Source of the DNA: Betaproteobacteria bacterium SG8_39
GTDB lineage: Bacteria; Pseudomonadota; Gammaproteobacteria; Burkholderiales; SG8-39
Reading direction: 5' to 3'
DNA length: 49,455 bases
NCBI GenBank assembly: GCA_001303445.1
Contig: LJTQ01000012.1
Coordinates: forward strand, 22,554-72,008
The position numbers were made by a program, and so were the translations under genes. Positions 1-7,599 of the stretch are shown piece by piece. Under the pieces are notes generated by a model. That model saw only the letters and a program-made list of their open reading frames with translations. It was not told the origin of the DNA and ran no database searches. How positions within the stretch are numbered: the first letter of the stretch is position 1; the number at the start of each line of letters is the position of its first letter.

Positions 1-1858
1 ACGCCGCATCGGCCCGGCGAGCGCGCGCGAAAGCTATCTCTCGATCGCGGCGGTAATCGAGGCTGCGCACAGCGCCGGTGCCGAGGCGATCCATCCCGGC
101 TACGGCTTCCTGTCGGAGAACGCGGCGTTTGCGAGCGCCTGCAAGGCTGCCGGTATCGTGTTCATCGGGCCAAGCGCGGAGGCGATTGCCGCCATGGGCG
201 ACAAGGCGGCGGCCAAGGCCCTGATGGAGAAGGCCGGCGTGCCGCTGGTGCCCGGCTATCACGGCGACAATCAGGACCCGGCCTTCCTCGCCGGGCAGGC
301 GGCGCAGATCGGCTTCCCGGTGCTCATCAAGGCCTCTGCGGGTGGCGGCGGCAAGGGCATGCGCGTTGTGAACAAGGCAAATGAGTTCGACGCGGCGCTC
401 ACCGGCGCGAAGCGCGAAGCCGCGGCAGCCTTCGGCGACGAGCGCGTGCTGATCGAACGCTATCTGCAGCGGCCGCGGCACATCGAAATACAGGTGTTCG
501 GCGACCCGCATGGCAACATCGTTCACCTGTTCGAGCGCGACTGCTCGGTGCAGCGCCGGCACCAGAAGGTGCTCGAAGAGGCGCCCGCGCCCGGGATGAC
601 GCAGGCGCGCCGGCGCGAGATGGGTGAAGCGGCGGTCGCTGCCGCGCGCAGCATCCGCTACACGGGCGCGGGCACGGTCGAATTCATCGCCGAGCAGGAT
701 GGCCGCTTCTACTTCATGGAGATGAATACGCGCCTGCAGGTCGAGCACCCGGTGACCGAAATGATCACCGGGCTCGATCTCGTCGAATGGCAACTGCGCG
801 TGGCCGCCGGCGAGCCGCTGCCGTGCAAGCAGGACGAACTGGCGATTCACGGGCATGCGATCGAAGCACGCATTTATGCCGAGGATCCGGCGCGCGGCTT
901 CCTGCCGCAGACCGGGCGTATCGCCCATCTGGCGTTTCCAGCCGCTTCGGGCACCGTGCGCATCGACACCGGCATCGAATCGGGCGCCGAAATCTCACCG
1001 CACTACGACCCGATGATCGCCAAGCTCGTCGTCTGGGGCGCCAATCGCGATGCAGCGCTCGCCGGTTTGCGCGCCGCGCTCGGCGAGACCGAGATCGCCG
1101 GTCCGCGCACCAACGTCGGCTTTCTGCAGCGCGTTGCGACGAGTGCGGCGTTCACCCAGGCCGCGCTCGACACCGGCCTGATCGAGCGCAACCGCGACGC
1201 GCTTTTCCCGACGACGGACGGCATGCCACGCGAACTGCTGGCGGGCGCCGCCTATGCCGAGCTGGTGCTGGAGGAAGGCGCTGCGCGTGCGCAGGCGCAC
1301 GCCTCGGGCGATCCGCATTCACCGTGGCACGCGGTCGACGGCTGGCGCCTGAACGAAGACTCGCACCACGACTTTGTTTTTCTCGAGGACGCGTTGGTGC
1401 ACACGGTACGCGTGCGCTTCCTGCCGCAGGAAATGCGCATCGAGATCGACGGCAAGGACCACGCCTTCGACGGCGAGCAGCTCGCCGACGGGCGCATGCT
1501 CGTGCGGCTGGACGGCAGCACGTTCAAGCTGCGCGCGGTGCGCGACGGCAGCGTGTGGCACCTGTTCTGCGGCGGGGCGTATCGCAGGTTTGCGCTGCGC
1601 GACGAGCTGCACGGTCTCGACGAGGATGCGGAAAGCGGCTCGCTCGCCGCACCGATGCCGGGCAAGGTGATCGCCGTCATGGCCAAGGTCGGCGACCGCG
1701 TCTCGAAGGGCAGCCCGCTGCTGGTTCTGGAGGCGATGAAAATGGAGCACACGATCACGGCGCCCGCGGATGGCCTGGTAAAGGACGTGCGCTGCGCGCC
1801 CGGTGAGCAGGTGGTGGAGGGTTTCGAGCTGATCACGTTCGAAGCCGACGCGGCCTGA
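1..1858 (+). CDS. mccA: Methylcrotonyl-CoA carboxylase, biotin-containing alpha subunit (5' end cut off)
   Basis: The reading frame is open from base 2, so the gene begins before the window; about 618 residues are visible and roughly 50 are missing against the usual length near 665. The visible part starts inside the biotin carboxylase N-terminal domain (HPGYGFLSEN), continues through the ATP-grasp domain with the glycine-rich loop GGGGKGM and the EMNTRLQVEHPVTE signature, and ends in a biotinyl domain with EAMKMEH, whose lysine codon lies at 1739-1741. The enzyme carboxylates a CoA thioester using ATP and bicarbonate. Propionyl- and geranyl-CoA carboxylases look alike; the HMG-CoA lyase gene 18 bases downstream points to 3-methylcrotonyl-CoA and leucine breakdown. 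The beta subunit should lie just upstream, outside the window. Confidence 0.9.
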   Translation, partial: RRIGPASARESYLSIAAVIEAAHSAGAEAIHPGYGFLSENAAFASACKAAGIVFIGPSAEAIAAMGDKAAAKALMEKAGVPLVPGYHGDNQDPAFLAGQAAQIGFPVLIKASAGGGGKGMRVVNKANEFDAALTGAKREAAAAFGDERVLIERYLQRPRHIEIQVFGDPHGNIVHLFERDCSVQRRHQKVLEEAPAPGMTQARRREMGEAAVAAARSIRYTGAGTVEFIAEQDGRFYFMEMNTRLQVEHPVTEMITGLDLVEWQLRVAAGEPLPCKQDELAIHGHAIEARIYAEDPARGFLPQTGRIAHLAFPAASGTVRIDTGIESGAEISPHYDPMIAKLVVWGANRDAALAGLRAALGETEIAGPRTNVGFLQRVATSAAFTQAALDTGLIERNRDALFPTTDGMPRELLAGAAYAELVLEEGAARAQAHASGDPHSPWHAVDGWRLNEDSHHDFVFLEDALVHTVRVRFLPQEMRIEIDGKDHAFDGEQLADGRMLVRLDGSTFKLRAVRDGSVWHLFCGGAYRRFALRDELHGLDEDAESGSLAAPMPGKVIAVMAKVGDRVSKGSPLLVLEAMKMEHTITAPADGLVKDVRCAPGEQVVEGFELITFEADAA

Positions 1859-1876
1859 CCGGCCGGGGAGGACGGG

Positions 1877-2800
1877 ATGACACTGCCCAACACGGTGAGA
1901 ATCGTCGAAGTCGGCGCCCGCGACGGGCTGCAGAACGAGCCGGGCGAGCTGCCGACGCGCGTTAAGCTCGAGCTGATCGAGCGCCTCGGCGAGGCGGGCC
2001 TGCCGGCGATCGAGGCGACAGCGTTCGTTTCGCCGAAGTGGATTCCGCAAATGGCGGATCACACGGAGGTGCTGGAGGGCATCCGCCGAAAGCCGGGCGT
2101 GTCCTACCCCGTGCTGACGCCCAACCTAAGGGGGTTCGAAGCGGCGCTCGCCGCTGGCGCGACCGAGGTCGCCATCTTCGGTGCCGCATCGGAGGCGTTC
2201 TCGAAGAAGAATATCAACTGCTCGATCGCCGAATCGCTCGAACGCTTCGCCAAGGTCGCCGAGGCCGCGCGCGCCGCGAACGTGCGGGTGCGTGGCTATG
2301 TCTCCTGCGTCGTCGGCTGCCCTTACGAAGGCGATATCGCGCCCGAGTCGGTTGCACGTGTGGCGCAGGCGCTGCGCGACCTGGGCTGCTACGAGGTCTC
2401 GCTCGGCGACACGATCGGGGTCGGCACGCCGCGCAAGACGCAGTCGATGATCGAGGCCTGCGCCCGGCACGTGCCGATCGCGCAACTGGCCGGGCACTAT
2501 CACGACACCTACGGCCAGGCGCTCGCCAACATTTACGCCTCGCTCGAGCTGGGCATGGCCACCTTCGACGCCTCGGTCGCGGGCCTCGGCGGCTGCCCCT
2601 ATGCCGCCGGCGCCTCGGGCAACGTAGCCACCGAGGACGTGGTCTACCTGCTGCACGGCCTGGGTATACAGACCGGCATCGATCTCGACCGCCTGGCGGA
2701 GACCGGGCGCTGGATCAGCGACGTGCTCGGGCGGGCGTCGAGCTCGAAGGTCGGGCGCGCGCTCGCCGCGCAGAGCAACAAGGCGCAGCACGCCGCGTGA
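1877..2800 (+). CDS. mvaB: Hydroxymethylglutaryl-CoA lyase
   Basis: A 307-residue protein of the HMGL-like TIM-barrel family. It opens with [13 protein letters not shown], which holds the conserved acidic/arginine active-site pair, has [10 protein letters not shown] in the middle and the family signature AGLGGCPYA followed by [11 protein letters not shown] near the C-terminus, which carries the catalytic cysteine loop. It cleaves HMG-CoA to acetoacetate and acetyl-CoA, the last step of leucine catabolism. The start is preceded by a GGGGAGGA ribosome site and lies 18 bases after the carboxylase stop, so both belong to one liu-type operon. Full length and intact. Confidence 0.93.
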   Translation: MTLPNTVRIVEVGARDGLQNEPGELPTRVKLELIERLGEAGLPAIEATAFVSPKWIPQMADHTEVLEGIRRKPGVSYPVLTPNLRGFEAALAAGATEVAIFGAASEAFSKKNINCSIAESLERFAKVAEAARAANVRVRGYVSCVVGCPYEGDIAPESVARVAQALRDLGCYEVSLGDTIGVGTPRKTQSMIEACARHVPIAQLAGHYHDTYGQALANIYASLELGMATFDASVAGLGGCPYAAGASGNVATEDVVYLLHGLGIQTGIDLDRLAETGRWISDVLGRASSSKVGRALAAQSNKAQHAA

Positions 2801-2988
2801 GCACGATGGCCTCGCCCTGCGTGAACGTCTGCGTCATGGACGAGGCGCGCGGCCTGTGCCGCGGTTGCTACCGCACGCTCGACGAGATTGCGCGCTGGTC
2901 GGTCATGCATGACGCCGATAAGCGCGCCGTCATCGCCTTGCTCGAAGCGCGCAAAGGGGCAACCCCGGGGTCAGACCCCTGTGGATAA
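2797..2988 (+). CDS. DUF1289 family cysteine-rich protein
   Basis: A small protein of about 63 residues. It has the DUF1289 layout: a PCVNVC motif at the start, then [16 protein letters not shown], giving four cysteines likely to bind a metal, followed by a helical tail. Translation can start at GTG 2797, overlapping the HMG-CoA lyase stop, or at ATG 2806. The function of the family is not known. Its last six or so residues (SDPCG and the stop codon) are encoded by the left arm of a perfect palindrome, so the natural C-terminus was probably altered when that repeat arrived. Too short for many gene callers, but the motif is clear. Confidence 0.8.
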   Translation: MSTMASPCVNVCVMDEARGLCRGCYRTLDEIARWSVMHDADKRAVIALLEARKGATPGSDPCG

Positions 2989-3022
2989 CTTACCTTCGAG
3001 TTATCCACAGGGGTCTGACCCC
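2967..3022. repeat. Perfect 24-bp inverted repeat with two DnaA-box sequences
   Basis: The left arm (2967-2990) and right arm (2999-3022) are exact reverse complements separated by 8 bases. Each arm contains the mini-hairpin GGGGTC-A-GACCCC or its complement, and a perfect DnaA-box 9-mer (TGTGGATAA at 2980-2988, TTATCCACA at 3001-3009). The repeat supplies the stop codon of the DUF1289 gene and the likely GTG start of the following hydrolase. The GGGGTCAGACCCC core looks like a dispersed REP-type palindrome; this is an inference, as only one copy is in the window. It could also fold in RNA as a strong hairpin, but no T-run follows on either strand. Confidence 0.9.
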
Positions 3023-3931
3023 AGGCTACCGGACTCGATCCGCGTTCTCGAGCGCGGCTGGCTGTCGTCGAACAACATCGTGCTGCATGACGACGCGGAC
3101 AGCGGCACCGTGATCGACACGGGGTACGTGTCGCATGGCGCGCAGACCGTCGCGCTGGTGCGGCACGCGCTCGAGGGCCGCCGCCTCAGCAGACTGGTAA
3201 ACACCCATTGCCACTCGGACCACATCGGCGGCAACGCCGCGCTTGCGCGCGCGTTCGGCTGCACGATCACGATTCCGACGGGCGAAGCGCGCAATGTCAC
3301 CGCATGGGACACCGAGGCGCTGCACCTCGACGGCTTCGGCCAGCGCTGCGAACGCTTCGCATTCGATTCGACGATGACCGCCGGCGACCGCCTGACGATG
3401 GGCGGGTTCGAGTGGCAGGCGCTGGCCGCCCCGGGCCATGACATGGATTCGCTCGTCCTCTATGCGCCCGAACCGAGGCTGCTGATCTCGGCCGACGCGC
3501 TGTGGGAGAACGGCTTCGGCGTGCTGTTTCCCGAGCTCTATGGCGAGCCCGGCCTCGACGCGACGCGCGCGACGCTCGATCGCATTGCCGCGCTCGACGT
3601 TGCGACGGTCATCCCGGGCCACGGCGCGATATTCAGCGACGTCGACGCGGCGCTCGAGCGGGCCTACGGCCGACTGGACGCCTTCGCGCGCGATCCCGGG
3701 CGGGTCACGCGCAATGCCTTTCGCGCCCTGATCGTTTTCCACCTCCTCGATCGCCAATCCGCGCATGTCGACGAACTCGCGGCATTGCTCGAACAGGCGA
3801 GCTTCTTCGCCATGCTCAACGCGCGCTCATATCGGCTGGAGCCGGGCGCGCTGGCGCAGAAGCTGGTCACCGACCTCGTGGCCGCGGGCGTGCTGCAGGT
3901 CGAGGCCGACGTGGTACGCCCCGCGCCCTAG
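2981..3931 (+). CDS. MBL-fold metallo-hydrolase
   Basis: A metallo-beta-lactamase-fold enzyme of about 316 residues. The metal motif THCHSDHIGG is present, followed by a conserved APGHD histidine, SADALWENGFG and a C-terminal PGHG histidine, so the binuclear site appears complete. Homology seems to begin at about RVLERGWLSSNN. The open frame reaches back to 2888, inside the preceding gene. I chose GTG 2981, which lies in the palindrome; the first 15 or so residues are then repeat-derived and the true start is uncertain. The substrate is unknown; relatives act on thioesters, lactones or similar small molecules. No signal peptide. Confidence 0.8.
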   Translation: MDNLPSSYPQGSDPRLPDSIRVLERGWLSSNNIVLHDDADSGTVIDTGYVSHGAQTVALVRHALEGRRLSRLVNTHCHSDHIGGNAALARAFGCTITIPTGEARNVTAWDTEALHLDGFGQRCERFAFDSTMTAGDRLTMGGFEWQALAAPGHDMDSLVLYAPEPRLLISADALWENGFGVLFPELYGEPGLDATRATLDRIAALDVATVIPGHGAIFSDVDAALERAYGRLDAFARDPGRVTRNAFRALIVFHLLDRQSAHVDELAALLEQASFFAMLNARSYRLEPGALAQKLVTDLVAAGVLQVEADVVRPAP

Positions 3932-3939
3932 AGCGAGTC

Positions 3940-4563
3940 ATGCGCACGATCGCCTGGTACTTCGATTTCGTTTCACCGTACGCCTACCTGTGCCTGCAAC
4001 GGTTGCCCGAGGTCGCTGCCGACATCGAATACCGGCCCGTGCTGTTTGCCGGATTGCTGGCGCACTGGGGACAGAAGGGTCCCGCAGAGCTGGCGCCGAA
4101 GCGGCTGTGGACCTACCGCTTCTGTCAGTGGCAGGCCGACACCCTCGGCATTCCGTTTCGCTTCCCTGCGCAGCACCCGTTCAACCCGCTGCACCACCTG
4201 CGCCTGGCGATTGCCGCCGGCGCAACGCCTGCGGCGGTGCGCCGGATCTTCGAGGCGATCTGGACGACGGGCGCGGACGCCGCCGATCCGGCGGCATTCG
4301 AGGCGCTGTGCCGGGAGCTGAACGTCGAGCCCGACGTGCTCGCCGCGGCCGAGGTGAAGGACGCGCTGCGCGCGAACACCGAGCAGGCCACGCAGCGCGG
4401 CGTGTTCGGGGTGCCGACCTTCGACGTCGAAGGTGAACTCTTCTGGGGCGTCGACGCGATCGACTTCCTCAAGGCCTATCTCGAGGATCCTTCGATCCTG
4501 CGCAGCGCCGAGATGGAGCGCCTGAAGACGCTCCCGGTCGGCGCTGCGCGAAAAGCCTCTTAG
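3940..4563 (+). CDS. 2-hydroxychromene-2-carboxylate isomerase / DsbA-like (kappa GST) protein
   Basis: A 207-residue thioredoxin-fold protein. It starts YFDFVSPYAY, the N-terminal signature of HCCA isomerases and kappa-class glutathione transferases in which a serine replaces the redox CxxC pair. It then has an all-helical insertion and the late GVFGVPTF cis-proline motif with LFWGVDAIDFL. HCCA isomerases use glutathione in naphthalene-type ring degradation, but most homologues outside such pathways are uncharacterised, and no naphthalene genes are here. The ATG at 3940 gives the expected family N-terminus and lies 8 bases after the hydrolase stop. Confidence 0.83.
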   Translation: MRTIAWYFDFVSPYAYLCLQRLPEVAADIEYRPVLFAGLLAHWGQKGPAELAPKRLWTYRFCQWQADTLGIPFRFPAQHPFNPLHHLRLAIAAGATPAAVRRIFEAIWTTGADAADPAAFEALCRELNVEPDVLAAAEVKDALRANTEQATQRGVFGVPTFDVEGELFWGVDAIDFLKAYLEDPSILRSAEMERLKTLPVGAARKAS

Positions 4564-4567
4564 CCGC

Positions 4568-5398
4568 CTAGAACTTCAAGCTGTCGCCCGGCTGCATGAC
4601 GTGGACCTTGGTCTGCGTCTTGCCGAGCGCCTTCTTGAATTCGTCCGGGGTGCCCTTGAGCGGCGGGAACGTCCCATAGTGCATCGGCACCACGTGCTTG
4701 GGCTTGAGCATCGTGCGCGTTGCGTAGGCGGCATGCACCGGGTCCATCGTGAAGTGTCCGCCGATCGGCAGCAGGGCGAGGTCGGGCTTGTAATACTCGC
4801 CGATGAATTTCATGTCGCCGAACACGCCCGTGTCACCCGCGTGGTAGATCGTGAAGCCGTTCTCGAGCTTGATGATGTAGCCCGCCGGCTCGCCGCCCGG
4901 GTGCACGGAGCGCTTCTTCGTCTCGGGATCGGTGTACACGACCTCCGAGCTATGCTCCGCGTGCACCATGGTCACGGTGATGCCCGCGCCGAGCGGCTGG
5001 ATCGGGCCACTCTTGTTGAAGCGCACCATCTGCTTGCCGTCGACCAGTCCGAGCGTGTCGTAGGTCGTGCCCATGTCGGCATTGAGCAGCACTTTCGCCC
5101 CCGTCAGCTTCGCGAGCTCGGGCACGTCTGCCGTATGGTCGAAGTGCGCATGGGTGACGAGAATCATGTCGACGTTGCCAAGCGCCTTGAGGTCCTTGTA
5201 CTGGTCGGGCGTCTTCGGGTTCTTCACGAGAAACGGATCGATCACGATCACCTTGCCCTTGGGCGTCGTGATCTTGAACGCAGCCTGACCGAGCCACAGC
5301 ACTTCGGTCTTGCCACCTTGGGCGCTGGCCGCGGTACCGAAGGCGACAAACGCACAGGCACAGAGCAGCGCGCACAGCGCGCGGACGAGCTTCGTCAT
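4568..5398 (-). CDS. Exported MBL-fold metal-dependent hydrolase (UPF0173-like)
   Basis: A 276-residue protein with an N-terminal Sec signal (hydrophobic stretch at residues 6-20, ASAQ cleavage region). The UPF0173 layout follows: VIDPFL, the metal motif VTHAHFDHTAD, a mid AEHSSE histidine, YHAGDTGVFGD and VVPMHYGTFPP. All metal ligands typical of the family are present; the substrate is unknown. The start at 5398 is set by a strong GGAGGAGG ribosome site 5 bases upstream and by the signal peptide. It is convergent with the isomerase gene (4-base gap) and downstream of the PaaK-like gene on the same strand. Confidence 0.85.
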   Translation of the reverse strand: MTKLVRALCALLCACAFVAFGTAASAQGGKTEVLWLGQAAFKITTPKGKVIVIDPFLVKNPKTPDQYKDLKALGNVDMILVTHAHFDHTADVPELAKLTGAKVLLNADMGTTYDTLGLVDGKQMVRFNKSGPIQPLGAGITVTMVHAEHSSEVVYTDPETKKRSVHPGGEPAGYIIKLENGFTIYHAGDTGVFGDMKFIGEYYKPDLALLPIGGHFTMDPVHAAYATRTMLKPKHVVPMHYGTFPPLKGTPDEFKKALGKTQTKVHVMQPGDSLKF

Positions 5399-5463
5399 AC
5401 GGGGTTCCTCCTCCAAAAGGGACGCCACACTAGCACGAAGCGGGCGCCGGCCGTCAAGCGCCG

Positions 5464-6714
5464 TCAGCCGTACTTGCGCAGGTCCTCGATGACCTTGCCG
5501 TCGTTCGGCAGGCTGCCGGGCGCGACCAGCTCGACCTCGCCGCGCAGCTTGGTGACGTCGCGAATCGATCCGACGATCGCCTCGACCAGCCCGGCCGGTC
5601 GATCGTTCGCCTCGCAACGCAACGTCATGCGGTCGTTGCCGGTCTCGCCCTCGACCACCAGACGCGCCTTGGTCACCTCGGGGTGACGGCGCAGCACCTC
5701 GTTCACCTGCTTCGGCGTGACGAACATCGCCCGCACCTTGGTCGTCTGGTCGGCGCGCCCCATCCAGCCCTTGATGCGGGTGTTGGTGCGGCCGCAGGGA
5801 CTCGTCCCCGGCAGGACCGCGGACAGGTCGCCGGTGCCAAAGCGGACCAGCGGGTAGTCCTTGTTGAAGGTGGTGACGACGACTTCGCCCACCTCGCCTG
5901 GCGCCACCGGGTCGCCGGTACCGGGGCGCACGATTTCGACGATCAGCTGCTCGTCGAGAATCATGCCTTCATTGACGCTGCCGTCCGGATTGAGCGACTC
6001 GTAGCCCAACAGGCCGAGGTCCGCTGTCGCGTAAGTCTGGGAAACACCGATGCCGCGCGCGCGCATCGCTTCACGCAGGGCGGGCGGCAGATACTCGGCG
6101 CCGACATGGGCCTTTTTCAGGCAGGACAGATCGACGTTCAGCTCGGCCGCCTTCTCGACGATCAGCTTGAGGAACGACGGGGTGCCGACGAAGGCCACCG
6201 CGCCGAGATCGCGGATCGTCGACACCTGGATCTCGGTCTGCCCGGTGCCGGTGGGCACCACGGTGCAGCCGATGGCGAGCGCGCCCGATTCGAGCATCGA
6301 GCCCGCAGGGGTGAAGTGATAGGCGAAGGTATTGACGACGAGGTCCCCGGCGCGAAAACCGCCGGCATAGAGGCCGCGTGCCGTGCGCCACCAGTTCTTG
6401 CCGAGGCCCTCCGGCTCGTAGATCGGCCCGGGCGAAACAAACAGCTTGTTGAGCTTCTCGAGCGGCGTGGCGTTCAGCCCGCCGAGCGGCGGAGCCGCTT
6501 TCTGCAGCTCGCCAAGATCGGACTTGCGCGTCACCGGCAGCCTGGCGAGTGCCGCGCGCGAGTCGACGCTTTTCGCATCGACTCCTTTGAGAATGCGCCT
6601 GAAGCCGGGCGCGCGACGCTTGGCCAGCGCGATCTGCTTCGGCAGCGCCGCCATGAGCTGCGCCTCGCGCTCGTCCGGCGAGCGGGTCTCGAGCGTGTCG
6701 TAGTGCTCGGTCAT
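5464..6714 (-). CDS. PaaK-family AMP-binding CoA ligase, divergent
   Basis: A 416-residue adenylate-forming protein of the phenylacetate-CoA ligase family. Typical elements are the core QTYATADLGLLGYE (motif around the adenine pocket), GEVGEVVVTTFN, PLVRFGTGDLS, CGRTNTRIKGWMGRADQTTKVR hinge region and the ACT-like C-terminal domain. The glycine-rich P-loop, normally SSGTTGKP, reads SPGPIYEP here, so phosphate binding must differ. It is the last gene of the liv-type operon (5 bases after livF), which suggests it activates the acid brought in by that transporter. The substrate is not determinable from sequence. Confidence 0.8.
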   Translation of the reverse strand: MTEHYDTLETRSPDEREAQLMAALPKQIALAKRRAPGFRRILKGVDAKSVDSRAALARLPVTRKSDLGELQKAAPPLGGLNATPLEKLNKLFVSPGPIYEPEGLGKNWWRTARGLYAGGFRAGDLVVNTFAYHFTPAGSMLESGALAIGCTVVPTGTGQTEIQVSTIRDLGAVAFVGTPSFLKLIVEKAAELNVDLSCLKKAHVGAEYLPPALREAMRARGIGVSQTYATADLGLLGYESLNPDGSVNEGMILDEQLIVEIVRPGTGDPVAPGEVGEVVVTTFNKDYPLVRFGTGDLSAVLPGTSPCGRTNTRIKGWMGRADQTTKVRAMFVTPKQVNEVLRRHPEVTKARLVVEGETGNDRMTLRCEANDRPAGLVEAIVGSIRDVTKLRGEVELVAPGSLPNDGKVIEDLRKYG

Positions 6715-6719
6715 GCCTT

Positions 6720-7544
6720 TTACAGCCAGCGCTTGCGGCGCCTGTAGGACTTTACGTCGCGGAAGCTCTTGCGCTCGCCCGAGGAGAAGCCGAGGTAAAA
6801 CTCCTTCACGTCCTCGTTCTCGGCGAGTGACTTGCCTTCCCCGTCCATCACCACACGCCCGTTCTCCAGGATGTAGCCGTAATCGGCGTACTTGAGCGCG
6901 ATGTGGGTGTTCTGCTCCGCAAGCAGGAAGCTCACGCCTTCCTTGCCGTTCAGGTCCTTGACGATTTCGAAGATCTCTTCGACCAGCTGAGGCGCCAGAC
7001 CCATCGACGGCTCGTCGAGCAGGATCATCTTCGGACGCGCCATCAGCGCGCGACCGATCGCCGTCATCTGCTGCTCGCCGCCCGAGGTGTAGCCGGACTG
7101 CGACTTGCGGCGATCCCTGAGGCGCGGAAAGTAGGTGTAAACCTTGTCGAGCTCAGCCTGCAGGTCGGCGCCTTTGCGGGTGTACGCCCCGGTCAGTAGG
7201 TTCTCCTCGACCGTGAGGTGCTGGAAGCAGTGCCGGCCCTCCATCACCTGGCAGATGCCGCGGCGCACCAGCTCGGATGGGTTGAGCTGGTCGATGCGCT
7301 CGCCCTGGAACAGGATCTGGCCCTTGGTCACCTCGCCGCGCTCGGCGCGCAGCAGGTTGGAAATCGCCTTCAGCGTCGTCGTCTTGCCGGCACCGTTGGC
7401 GCCGAGCAGGGCGACGATCTGGCCTTCAGGGACCTCGAGACTGACACCGCGCAGCACCAGAATGACGTGATCGTAAATGACCTCGACATTGTTGATGGAC
7501 AGGTACGCGCGGGGCTGGGATTGCGGTACTGCGGACATCTGCAA
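6720..7544 (-). CDS. livF: Branched-chain amino acid-type ABC transporter, ATP-binding protein LivF
   Basis: A 274-residue ATPase. Walker A GANGAGKTT, a Q-loop region, ABC signature YTSGGEQQM, Walker B MILLDEPSMGLAP and the switch histidine region AEQNTHIAL are all present. The C-terminus has a basic tail (YRRRKRWL) beyond the usual LivF end. It pairs with LivG to power the LivHM permease. It lies 55 bases after the binding-protein gene, with a terminator-like hairpin in the gap, and 5 bases before the PaaK-like gene. HAAT-family transporters of this kind carry branched amino acids, amides or aromatic and short-chain acids; the flanking CoA ligases favour an organic acid. Confidence 0.92.
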   Translation of the reverse strand: MQMSAVPQSQPRAYLSINNVEVIYDHVILVLRGVSLEVPEGQIVALLGANGAGKTTTLKAISNLLRAERGEVTKGQILFQGERIDQLNPSELVRRGICQVMEGRHCFQHLTVEENLLTGAYTRKGADLQAELDKVYTYFPRLRDRRKSQSGYTSGGEQQMTAIGRALMARPKMILLDEPSMGLAPQLVEEIFEIVKDLNGKEGVSFLLAEQNTHIALKYADYGYILENGRVVMDGEGKSLAENEDVKEFYLGFSSGERKSFRDVKSYRRRKRWL

Positions 7545-7555
7545 ACTCCGGACGT

Positions 7556-7582
7556 AAAAAGGGGGAAGGTCGCCCTTCCCCC
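7556..7582 (-). terminator. Rho-independent terminator/attenuator between binding protein and livF
   Basis: On the minus strand a 9-bp G+C-rich stem (GGGGGAAGG with CCTTCCCCC, 4-base loop, 7561-7582) is followed at once by TTTTT (7560-7556). It lies 18 bases after the binding-protein stop and ahead of livF. In liv-type operons a hairpin here is known to let the binding protein be made in excess over the ATPase; that role is inferred. Confidence 0.75.
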
Positions 7583-7599
7583 GATTCGCCTTACCGTGC

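Noticed and set aside
2980-3009. Possible replication origin
   Set aside because: Only two DnaA boxes in a palindrome, no AT-rich unwinding region and no dnaA, gidA or parA genes nearby.
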